From the NCBI GenBank assembly GCA_019312985.1, contig JAFDCC010000192.1, positions 1 through 6,032 on the forward strand: a DNA stretch of 6,032 bases, given 5' to 3'. Source of the stretch: Deltaproteobacteria bacterium. GTDB lineage: Bacteria; Desulfobacterota; Desulfobulbia; Desulfobulbales; BM004. This document shows positions 1 through 5,969 of the stretch, one piece after another (the stretch's first letter is position 1; the number at the start of each line of letters is the position of its first letter). The position numbers and the translations under genes were made by a program. Below the pieces are notes generated by a model. The model was not told the DNA's origin and ran no database searches. It saw nothing but the letters and a program-made list of their open reading frames with translations.

Positions 1-770
1 AAATCAACAGAGCTGACAGAAATCTTAAGGAGATAGGCCATTTCCTTATTGGATTTTCCCTGACGGATAAAATCGGCGATCTGGATTTCTCTTGGAGTCA
101 AGCCATCGTATAATGAGGAAAGTTTTTTAGTAAATGAGGAGGTTATTTCCGTAAGATTTTTTTTAATAGTATCCAGGTAGACCTTTTGCGATTTATCTTT
201 CAAAGTGGATTCCAGCTCAATGATAAAAGGAAATATCAGCTCTTTTACATTTGCCAGCACCTTCTCTTCCAGTTCCTCTTTTGCTTCAGCGCTTTCCCTC
301 AGCAGGACTTTCAAGGCCGTAATGGTTTCTTCAAGCATATTTGTCCGCTGCCGTAAAGTCTCTTCAACCTGCTTCTGGTCGCTTATGTCGCGGATGGATT
401 CAACGGCGCCCATATAATTGCCCTCCCTGTCATACAAAGGCGCCGCCAGGCCGGACAGATAGGCGCCTTTTCCGCCATAGGCAGAAGCAACAAATGCAAC
501 GGCATGCAAGGTGTTTTTGTCTATCACCTTTACATCGTAATGTTTTCTGAGTTGCGGGTTTTTATTTTCCACCATATCGACCAGGATGGGCCGCGGCTTT
601 CCGTAAAAGGGAACTGCATAAACAAAATTTCCTTTGCCGACCATTTCTGCCGCACTTACGCCGGTCATTTTTTCAATGGCCCTGTTCCAGGCAACCACAA
701 CACCCCTGTTGTCAATCACAAAAGTGGCATCGGGGAGAAAATCGATAATTTCAGTATAGTCAAACGACAT
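1..770 (-). CDS. PAS-domain LuxR-family transcriptional regulator, 3' end cut by window edge
   Basis: Reading the minus strand from ATG at 770 gives 256 codons with no stop before the window edge. Residues 5-130 form a PAS fold: it opens FLPDATFVIDNRGVVVAWN and ends in a PAC-like GNYMGAVESIRDISDQK. Residues 131-178 are Glu/Lys/Leu-rich and probably coiled coil. Residues 224-256 are the start of a LuxR (GerE-type) helix-turn-helix: LTPREIQIADFIRQGKSNKE, then the recognition helix beginning KISVSSVD, cut inside that helix. An in-frame TGA lies three codons upstream (777-779), so this is the most upstream start; only a weak purine stretch (GAAAAG) precedes it. It is likely a cytoplasmic one-component sensor-regulator, since no membrane segment or receiver domain is visible. 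The ligand and targets are unknown. It lies downstream of hypD on the same strand, after a 168-base gap, and looks more AT-rich than the hyp genes. Confidence 0.88.
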   Translation of the reverse strand, partial: MSFDYTEIIDFLPDATFVIDNRGVVVAWNRAIEKMTGVSAAEMVGKGNFVYAVPFYGKPRPILVDMVENKNPQLRKHYDVKVIDKNTLHAVAFVASAYGGKGAYLSGLAAPLYDREGNYMGAVESIRDISDQKQVEETLRQRTNMLEETITALKVLLRESAEAKEELEEKVLANVKELIFPFIIELESTLKDKSQKVYLDTIKKNLTEITSSFTKKLSSLYDGLTPREIQIADFIRQGKSNKEMAYLLKISVSSVD

Positions 771-799
771 ATCTTTTCAGGCAACGAAGTATCGCAGTC

Positions 800-905
800 A
801 AAAAAAAAGTTTCATCTGTTTCACACCTGCGAAGTCACGACTGCTTGGGTGAGTTTATTCGTATTTAACCTCTTGCGGACACCGGTTCGCCTGGTAACAG
901 ATGAA
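800..905 (-). terminator. Distant inverted repeat followed by T9: possible terminator or attenuator after hypD
   Basis: On the minus strand TTCATCTGTT (905-896) is matched perfectly by its reverse complement AACAGATGAA (820-811). The second arm is followed, after two bases, by nine consecutive T (808-800). The order stem then U-run is that of an intrinsic terminator for hypD transcripts. The 75-base loop is much longer than usual and the stem is AT-rich, so this may instead be an attenuator in the leader of the PAS-LuxR gene, or chance. The 771-938 gap holds no other gene I can see. Confidence 0.3.
820..833. repeat. Short imperfect palindrome upstream of the PAS-LuxR gene
   Basis: On the minus strand this reads TTCGCA-GG-TGTGAA: two 6-base half-sites, five of six positions complementary, with a 2-base spacer. 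It sits about 50 bases before the start codon of the PAS-LuxR gene, where an operator could lie. No recognisable sigma factor site accompanies it, so it may be chance. Confidence 0.15.
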
Positions 906-938
906 CATGAACGGAAAAGAGCAGCAGGCCGCGCAATA

Positions 939-2027
939 TCAGGTTTTCTGATACCTGTAGTAGGCGCCACATGCGCCTTCCCCGGAGACCATGCAGGGGC
1001 CGACCGGGTGTTCCGGCACGCAGGCCGTTCCGAACAATCTGCAGTCCGCCGGCGTTTTGATCGACTTCAGTACGTCGCCGCAGGCGCAGCCGGCGGGATC
1101 CTTTGCATCGTCTACGGTGATGGCAAATCGTTTCCTGGCGTTGAAGCGGTCGAATTGGGGCCGGATCTCCAGGCCGCTGCCGGGGATAACCGCGAGGCCG
1201 CGCCAGGGGGCGTCGACGGGTTCAAATACCCTCTCCATGACAGCAATGGCTTGGCGGTTGCCCTTTCTTGCCACCGCCCTGTCATAGGCGATCTCGACCC
1301 GGGCCGTTTTCTGCCGGGCCTGTTCGGCAAGCATCACCACCCCGGTGAGAATGTCAATCGGCTCAAAGCCGGCGATGACGCAGGGGGTGTTGTACTGGGC
1401 CACGAAAGGTTCATAGGCGTCGGCGCCGATCATGATGGAGACGTGGCCGGGACAGATGAGGCCGTCGATGCGGATGGCGGGGTCTGCCAGGAGGGCATGG
1501 AGCGCCGGCGGCATGACCTTATGGGACGAAATCACCGAAAAGTTCGGGATCCCCTCGGCCGCGGCTGTCAGAATGGCGGCTGCCACGGTCGGCGTCGTGG
1601 TCTCAAAGCCGACGCCCGGAAAAACAACCTGGCGGTCCGGATTCTCCCGGGCGATCTGGAGGGCATCGAGGGTGGAGTAGACGGTTCGGATATCGGCGCC
1701 TTCCGCCCGGGCTTCCTGCAGGGTCGATTTGCTGCCCGGCACCCTGAGGAGGTCGCCGAAGGTGGTTATTATAGTGCCGTCGAGCTTCGCTGCCAGGATA
1801 AAGGCGTCAATGTCCGCGGTGGCGGTGACGCAGACAGGGCAGCCCGGCCCTGAGGTGAGGGTGATCGCCGGCGGCAGCAGCTGCCGAATCCCGTGCCGGC
1901 AGATGGCGACGGTATGGGTGCCGCATACCTCCATGAAGCGGACCGGGCCCAAATCTTCCTGCCTCTTGAGCAGCTCGGTGAGCTTCGCGGCAAGACCGCT
2001 GTCACGGTATCTGTTCAGCCATTCCAT
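939..2027 (-). CDS. hypD: HypD, [NiFe]-hydrogenase Fe(CN)2CO assembly protein
   Basis: HypD is the iron-sulfur scaffold that, with HypC, carries the Fe(CN)2CO unit during [NiFe]-hydrogenase maturation in the cytoplasm. Numbering from an upstream ATG at 2033, the diagnostic family motifs are intact and in order: MEVCGTHT (34-41), GPGCPVC (62-68), PGVGFETTTPT (139-149) and ICPGHVS (193-199). They are followed by the C-terminal Cys-rich region with CACG (316-319), the Cys at 331, CVP (338), PVGPCMVS (343-350) and EGAC (352-355), which binds the [4Fe-4S] cluster. At about 362 residues it is full length for the family. Two in-frame ATGs lie two codons apart, at 2033 and 2027. The AGGA at 2036-2039 is only 2 bases from the first but 8 from the second, so I prefer 2027. 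It follows hypF by about 60 bases and is probably in its operon. Neither hypC nor hypE adjoins it. Confidence 0.97.
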   Translation of the reverse strand: MEWLNRYRDSGLAAKLTELLKRQEDLGPVRFMEVCGTHTVAICRHGIRQLLPPAITLTSGPGCPVCVTATADIDAFILAAKLDGTIITTFGDLLRVPGSKSTLQEARAEGADIRTVYSTLDALQIARENPDRQVVFPGVGFETTTPTVAAAILTAAAEGIPNFSVISSHKVMPPALHALLADPAIRIDGLICPGHVSIMIGADAYEPFVAQYNTPCVIAGFEPIDILTGVVMLAEQARQKTARVEIAYDRAVARKGNRQAIAVMERVFEPVDAPWRGLAVIPGSGLEIRPQFDRFNARKRFAITVDDAKDPAGCACGDVLKSIKTPADCRLFGTACVPEHPVGPCMVSGEGACGAYYRYQKT

Positions 2028-2035
2028 TTTCATCT

Positions 2036-2040
2036 TCCTC
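2036..2040 (-). promoter_or_regulatory. Ribosome binding site that decides the hypD start
   Basis: GAGGA on the minus strand. It is 2 bases from the ATG at 2033, too close to serve it, and 8 bases from the ATG at 2027, an ordinary spacing. This favours the second Met as the true start. Confidence 0.55.
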
Positions 2041-2059
2041 TCGAGGGTGCCCTGGATCC

Positions 2060-2080
2060 GGCCGCCTGGAGTTTGCGGCC
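2060..2080. repeat. Inverted repeat in the hypF-hypD spacer
   Basis: GGCCGC (2060-2065) and GCGGCC (2075-2080) are perfect complements around a 9-base loop. The element lies between the hypF stop codon and the hypD ribosome binding site and would form a stable GC-rich hairpin in the mRNA. No U-run follows on the minus strand, so it is not an intrinsic terminator. Its last four bases are shared with the neighbouring hairpin at 2077-2100, so the two cannot both form fully. Confidence 0.45.
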
Positions 2081-2100
2081 CCGGTTTTTTTACCGGTGCC
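2077..2100. repeat. Hairpin spanning the hypF stop codon
   Basis: The minus strand reads GGCACCGGT, AAAAAA loop, ACCGGGGCC: nine pairs with one A-G mismatch. The hypF TAA (2092-2090) sits at the junction of loop and second arm. There is no U-run behind it in the direction of transcription. It may protect the mRNA end or tune hypD expression relative to hypF; that role is inference. Confidence 0.5.
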
Positions 2101-4450
2101 CCATATGCGCCGTCGCCGGTGCCCCCCTGTTTTCGTAAAGTGCCCGGCCGGCAAGGGCCTGGCCAAGGGCGATGCCGCCGTCATTTGCCGGCACCTGCCG
2201 GTGAGAATAAACGGTAAAGCCCTCCTTTTCAAGGCGTGATGTCAAAAGCTGCAGGAGGTAGAGGTTCTGAAAGACGCCGCCGGAGAGAACGACACGGTTG
2301 ATGCTGTTCCGCGTTCTGATCTTTTGACAGGCCCCGGTGAAAAGGGCTGCCAGGGTGTGATGAAAGCGGCGGCTTATGTATTCCGGTGCCATCTTTTCGA
2401 TGATATCGGTTACAATGGCGCCAATCAGAGGTTTTACGGGCAGCAACCAGGGGAAGTCGCCGACATCGGCAACCGCAGCGGTATAGGGGGCGGCATCCCT
2501 GGAGCCGGGTACAAGGAGCATTTCCAGGGCGGCGGCCGCCTGTCCCTCAAAGCTTGCCGTATGGCAGAGGTTGAGCAGGGCGGCCACCGCGTCGAATAGC
2601 CTGCCGCAGCTCGAGGTCAGGGGCGAGTTTATGGAGCGGTCGATCATCTGCCGCAGCACCGGGAGCTTGCCGGCGTGGTCGTGGAGCAGCTGCAGGTCCA
2701 ACTTTTCAACCTCGGGGCCGAATGCCCTGTAGAGGTGGCTGAAGGCCATGCGCCACGGTTCGCGGCGGGCGGCATCGCCGCCCGGCATGGGAACGGGCTC
2801 CAGATGGGCGAGCCGCTGGAACCCGTGGTAGTCGGCAAGCAGCACCTCGCCGCCCCAGACGGTCCTGTCCGGTCCGTAGCCGTTGCCGTCCAGGGTCACA
2901 GCGATAACCGGTCCGGCGAGGCCGTGTTCCGCCATGCAGCTTACCGCGTGGGCATGGTGGTGCTGAACGCCGACGGATGGCAGTTCTTTCTGGCTCCGGG
3001 CATAGCGGCTGCCGGGATAGTCAGGGTGCAGGTCATGGACCAGGAGATCAGGCTCTATCCGCAGCAGGGAGCGGAAGTGGCGTGCCATTTCAACCTGGTG
3101 CAGCTGGGTGTCCAGGTTGTCGAGGTCGCCGATGTGCTGGCTGACAAAGGCCTCCCTGCCCCGGGTGATGCAGACCGTGTTCTTGATAAGGGCCCCGAGG
3201 GCCAGGGTCTTGCCGCTGTCGTGCGGGAGGCTGATCACCCGCGGCACAAAGGAGCGCGCCCGCCGGTAGACCGCCGGGACATTCCCCGCCATTCTGACGA
3301 CTGAATCGTCGGTCCGGCTGACAATGGGCCTGTTGTGCAGGAGAAAACAGTCAGCAATGGAACCGAGCTTTGCCAGGACCTCGTCGTTGTCCTTGATAAC
3401 CGGGGAGCCGGAGAGGTTGCCGCTTGTCATGACCAGGGCCGCAAAGTCACGGTGGTGAAACAGCAGGTGGTGCAATGGGGTGTAGGGCAGCATTACCCCG
3501 ATAAAGCGGTTGTCAGGGGCAACATTCGCCGCCAGGGGGTAGCCCGTTTTTTTCTGCAGCAGGACGATGGGCTTGGCCCGGCTGCAGAGCATCTTTTCCT
3601 CGGCCGGGGAAAAAAGGGCCAGCGTCCTCACCCGTTCCAGGTCCGAAACCATGACCGCCAGGGGCTTGTCCGGCCGTCCCTTTCTCGCCCGCAACCGCGC
3701 CACCGCATCCCGGTCAGCTGCATTGACCGCCAGGTGGAAGCCGCCGATCCCTTTTATTGCGAGGATCTTGCCCGCCTCCAGGAGGGCGGCGGCCCTGCCG
3801 ATGGAATCATCCCGGCCAATGGTCCGGCCGTCAGGAGTGGTCAATGTTACCGCCGGGCCGCACGCGGGGCAGCAGGTTGCCTGGGCATGAAAGCGGCGGT
3901 CTGCCGGGTCGCTGTACTCCGCCCGGCAGCGCCGGCACAGGGAAAAATCCCTCATCGCGGTGAGGGGCCGGTCGTAGGGGATTTTTTCAATCAGGGTAAA
4001 GCGGGGACCGCAGTCGGTGCAGTTGATAAAGGGATAGAGGTAGCGGCGGTCAGCCTTATCAAAAAGCTCGGAGAGGCAGTTGTCGCATACGTCGGAGTCG
4101 GGGGTGACGGGGCCGGTTTTTTCTCCGGCGGAAAGGCTTTCGACGATTGTGAAGCAGGAGCGGCCCGCCCCGGCCCCTTGTTCCAGCCCAGTGAGATGCA
4201 TGGCCTCGATGATTGCCAGGTCGGGTTTTTCCCGGTGGATGGCCCTGGTAAACTCCTCTATCTGGGGCCCGGTGCCGTCGAGCTCGATAATGACGCCAGC
4301 CGGCGTATTGGCGACATGGCCGGTCAGTCCCCGGGCCCTGGCAAGCCTGTAGATGAAGGGCCGAAACCCGACCCCCTGGACGGTGCCGCTGATTTCCAGG
4401 CGGGCCCCGGCTATGTTGCCTTTATCTGCTCCTGTACCCAGTTGTGCCAA
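2090..4450 (-). CDS. hypF: HypF, carbamoyltransferase for hydrogenase cyanide-ligand synthesis
   Basis: HypF converts carbamoyl phosphate and ATP to a carbamoyl-adenylate and loads the carbamoyl group on the C-terminal Cys of HypE, the source of the active-site CN ligands. The 786 residues show all domains in order. An acylphosphatase domain has GTVQGVGFRPF (22-32) with Arg30 and Asn48. Two zinc fingers follow the exact pattern CX2CX18CX2C (C122/125/144/147 and C172/175/194/197). A YrdC-like domain (about 215-395) carries DKPLAVM and MTSGNLSGSP (341-350). The Kae1-like domain has VHDLHPDY (471-478), HHHAH (497-501), DGNGYG (521-526), WGGE (532-535), SGGVFQN (723-729) and NDGGIALG (756-763). 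The start is TTG at 4450, inside the end of hypB, with AGGGG 8 bases upstream. No ATG, GTG or other TTG lies between it and the first motif. It overlaps hypB by 40 bases, so translation is probably coupled. Product certain, exact start less so. Confidence 0.97.
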   Translation of the reverse strand: MAQLGTGADKGNIAGARLEISGTVQGVGFRPFIYRLARARGLTGHVANTPAGVIIELDGTGPQIEEFTRAIHREKPDLAIIEAMHLTGLEQGAGAGRSCFTIVESLSAGEKTGPVTPDSDVCDNCLSELFDKADRRYLYPFINCTDCGPRFTLIEKIPYDRPLTAMRDFSLCRRCRAEYSDPADRRFHAQATCCPACGPAVTLTTPDGRTIGRDDSIGRAAALLEAGKILAIKGIGGFHLAVNAADRDAVARLRARKGRPDKPLAVMVSDLERVRTLALFSPAEEKMLCSRAKPIVLLQKKTGYPLAANVAPDNRFIGVMLPYTPLHHLLFHHRDFAALVMTSGNLSGSPVIKDNDEVLAKLGSIADCFLLHNRPIVSRTDDSVVRMAGNVPAVYRRARSFVPRVISLPHDSGKTLALGALIKNTVCITRGREAFVSQHIGDLDNLDTQLHQVEMARHFRSLLRIEPDLLVHDLHPDYPGSRYARSQKELPSVGVQHHHAHAVSCMAEHGLAGPVIAVTLDGNGYGPDRTVWGGEVLLADYHGFQRLAHLEPVPMPGGDAARREPWRMAFSHLYRAFGPEVEKLDLQLLHDHAGKLPVLRQMIDRSINSPLTSSCGRLFDAVAALLNLCHTASFEGQAAAALEMLLVPGSRDAAPYTAAVADVGDFPWLLPVKPLIGAIVTDIIEKMAPEYISRRFHHTLAALFTGACQKIRTRNSINRVVLSGGVFQNLYLLQLLTSRLEKEGFTVYSHRQVPANDGGIALGQALAGRALYENRGAPATAHMGHR

Positions 4451-5061
4451 TCGTCGAGCCCCTGTCCGCTGTATGAGGAAATTTCAAAAATTACCAGGTC
4501 GGGGTTGATGGCCCTGCCCGCGGCCTTGATCTTTTCAATGTTGCAGCGCAGGTGCGGCAGCAGGTCGACCTTGCTGATGAGAAGGACGCGCGACTCCCGG
4601 AACATGAGGGGGTACTTGTAGGGCTTGTCGTCGCCCTCGGTGACACTGAGCATCATGACCTTGTGGTCTTCGCCGATATTGAAATCGGCCGGGCAGACAA
4701 GGTTGCCGACATTTTCCACCACCAGGAGGTCCAGCGCTTCAAGGTCTAAATTCCCGAGGGCATTCTGCACCATGTTGGCGTCAAGGTGGCAGGCACCGTC
4801 CGTTTCGATCTGCACCGCCTCCAGGCCGGCCGCCGCAACCCTCTCCGCGTCAAGGGTTGTCTGGATGTCGCCTTCAACAACTCCTATTTTGAGGCGGCCG
4901 CCGAAGTGGTTCCCCATCTGCTCGAGCAGGGTCGTCTTGCCTGCCCCCGGCGAACTCATGAGGTTGATCACCGTGAGACCGTGTCTGTCAAAGAGCTTCC
5001 TGTTTTCCTGTGCTATCCTGCTGTTGGCATCGAGAATGTTCTTTACGACTGCTACGCGCAA
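4411..5061 (-). CDS. hypB: HypB, nickel-insertion GTPase for [NiFe]-hydrogenase
   Basis: HypB is a SIMIBI-class GTPase that, with HypA, supplies Ni to the hydrogenase large subunit. The 216 residues contain the P-loop SSPGAGKTT (36-44), VVEGDIQT (61-68), the metal-site residues Cys91-His92 in GACHLDA, ENVGNLVCPA (116-125) with Cys123, and the guanine-specificity segment ISKVDLL (162-168). Cys91, His92 and Cys123 match the G-domain metal site of the family. The N-terminal CXXCGC nickel site of E. coli HypB and the His-rich stretch of some homologues are both absent, so this is the short form. The start is TTG at 5061: GAGGAG lies 6 bases upstream, and no ATG, GTG or TTG occurs between it and the in-frame stop at 5122. 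It is the first gene of the hypB-hypF-hypD set. No hypA is found directly upstream. Confidence 0.97.
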   Translation of the reverse strand: MRVAVVKNILDANSRIAQENRKLFDRHGLTVINLMSSPGAGKTTLLEQMGNHFGGRLKIGVVEGDIQTTLDAERVAAAGLEAVQIETDGACHLDANMVQNALGNLDLEALDLLVVENVGNLVCPADFNIGEDHKVMMLSVTEGDDKPYKYPLMFRESRVLLISKVDLLPHLRCNIEKIKAAGRAINPDLVIFEISSYSGQGLDDWHNWVQEQIKAT

Positions 5062-5067
5062 TGTTCT

Positions 5068-5073
5068 CTCCTC
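5068..5073 (-). promoter_or_regulatory. Ribosome binding site fixing the TTG start of hypB
   Basis: GAGGAG on the minus strand, 6 bases before TTG at 5061. It is a strong Shine-Dalgarno match and supports a TTG start, since no ATG or GTG is available between the upstream in-frame stop and this point. Confidence 0.75.
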
Positions 5074-5126
5074 TTCTGCAATGTCATTGGTATAGGTGTT
5101 TATTCGGGGTTTTGCAGCGGTTCAGG

Positions 5127-5155
5127 ATAATACCCCAGCAGCTCATCTTGTGCAA
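5127..5155 (-). promoter_or_regulatory. Candidate sigma-70 promoter for hypBFD
   Basis: On the minus strand TATTAT (5132-5127) matches the -10 consensus at five of six bases. TTGCAC (5155-5150) lies exactly 17 bases upstream; shifted by one base, TTTGCA matches the -35 at four of six with 18-base spacing. Transcription would start near 5120, leaving a leader of about 60 bases before hypB. No -24/-12 (sigma-54) element was seen in the gap. This is a pattern match only. Confidence 0.4.
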
Positions 5156-5169
5156 AGGGTTATCTGTTT

Positions 5170-5209
5170 GCGGCAGAATTGCGGCCTGTTAGGGGGAGAC
5201 CGCTGCCGC
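5170..5209. repeat. GC-rich inverted repeat downstream of the aspartic protease gene
   Basis: Outer arms GCGGCA (5170-5175) and TGCCGC (5204-5209) are perfect complements. Inner arms GCGG (5181-5184) and CCGC (5200-5203) can extend the stem with a 5-base bulge on one side. It begins four bases after the protease stop codon and could stabilise or end that transcript. No U-run follows on the minus strand, so it is not a classic intrinsic terminator. Confidence 0.3.
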
Positions 5210-5212
5210 CCT

Positions 5213-5830
5213 TCAAGGGCTCCTGCGGATGACACTGTTTTCAAAATCGATGGTGTACTGGTAGTTCTTGAGGAAATTCATGCCGAGCAGCCCGTCAAAG
5301 GAAACCGCCGGCCCCTGGTGCTCGATAATTCCGGCCAGAAGGTATTTTTGACGGTGCGGGCCCACCGTGACCGCGTCCAGGCGGACCGCCTCCGCATCGA
5401 CACGGTCCCCCCCGGCCACCCGCAGTGAGCCCTTCTGGGTCGTGTTGATCACGAGCTTGGCGGCAATGCTCCTGTGAAGGGTGATGTTGGTGGAGCCGGT
5501 GTCGAGGAGCAGCCTGGCCTTGACCTCCCTGCCGTTATGGGAGAGGAGAGTCGGGACGATGACATGGTCCTCTTCGATGATGACCCGGGTCTCATCCACC
5601 GGCACCGGCGGCGGCGCCGGCATGCTGACCGTAGCCTGCCCCATGCCTCTGCCGGGGGCCGGTTTCATTGTCTTGACATCGAGGCCTCCGGGTGACTGGA
5701 CCGGCTCCACATTTGTCATGTGGATTACCCCGTTTTCATCGGTCCAGGTAAAGATTGTCTCTGCCGCAGCAACTGCTGCCGCTATGAGGGCGGTGCCCAG
5801 GATCAGGAGGCTGACGGTTTTCAGATGCAT
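5213..5830 (-). CDS. Exported DUF4124 / retropepsin-like aspartic protease
   Basis: From ATG at 5830 the product has 205 residues. Residues 1-23 are a signal peptide: Lys4, a hydrophobic core (about 7-20) and an AVAAA-E cleavage site. Residues 24-50 resemble the DUF4124 module (IFTWTDENGVIHMTN). A Pro/Gly-rich linker runs from about 57 to 78. Residues 85-205 are a single-lobe aspartic protease domain with the catalytic triplet in LLLDTGSTNITLH (Asp110-Thr-Gly) and the late motif FDGLLGMNFLKNYQYTIDF (178-196). With one DTG per chain, an active enzyme would need a dimer. It probably acts in the periplasm or at the cell envelope; the substrate is unknown. The frame stays open upstream to an ATG at 5971, but that longer form would bury the signal peptide, so 5830 is chosen although no clear ribosome binding site precedes it. 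It lies 151 bases upstream of hypB and probably belongs to a separate unit. Confidence 0.85.
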   Translation of the reverse strand: MHLKTVSLLILGTALIAAAVAAAETIFTWTDENGVIHMTNVEPVQSPGGLDVKTMKPAPGRGMGQATVSMPAPPPVPVDETRVIIEEDHVIVPTLLSHNGREVKARLLLDTGSTNITLHRSIAAKLVINTTQKGSLRVAGGDRVDAEAVRLDAVTVGPHRQKYLLAGIIEHQGPAVSFDGLLGMNFLKNYQYTIDFENSVIRRSP

Positions 5831-5889
5831 TGCGCGGTACCGGGCTACGGGTGGAAATACTATTCTCAAACTATGAAAATCCTGGTATT

Positions 5890-5895
5890 TATAAT
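5890..5895 (+). promoter_or_regulatory. Candidate -10 element for the DUF1992 gene
   Basis: A perfect TATAAT lies about 75 bases before the plus-strand start codon at 5970, in the AT-rich gap between the divergent genes. No convincing -35 hexamer is seen 16-18 bases upstream. On the minus strand the same bases overlap TATTAT, so the region may serve both directions. An 8-base palindrome, TGCATGCA, follows at 5914-5921. Confidence 0.25.
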
Positions 5896-5969
5896 AACCA
5901 TTACCCTCCTGTTTGCATGCACAAAAAAATACAGCAAGAGAAAAACATTCCAGTTGAGGCAGATATTCC

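Noticed and set aside
797..802. TTGACT next to the T run as a -35 box for the PAS-LuxR gene
   Set aside because: No -10 hexamer fits at the right spacing, and transcription would start inside the coding region.
504..1853. Long plus-strand open frame (449 codons) opposite hypD and the start of the PAS-LuxR gene
   Set aside because: It runs antisense across two genes with clear family motifs and the gap between them, and its translation shows no recognisable domain. Long antisense frames are expected opposite GC-rich genes.
2002..2232. A 76-codon minus-strand frame across the hypF-hypD junction as a possible hypC
   Set aside because: HypC is about this size, but this product lacks the HypC N-terminus with its conserved Cys2 and overlaps hypF and hypD in a different frame.
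3335..4621. Plus-strand open frame (428 codons) opposite hypF and hypB
   Set aside because: It is antisense to the well-supported hypF and hypB and its translation shows no domain.
5895..5914. AGGAGGGTAATGG on the minus strand as a ribosome binding site with start codon
   Set aside because: The ATG is only about three bases from the Shine-Dalgarno core and its frame stops after 11 codons. No start in the protease frame lies at a suitable distance.
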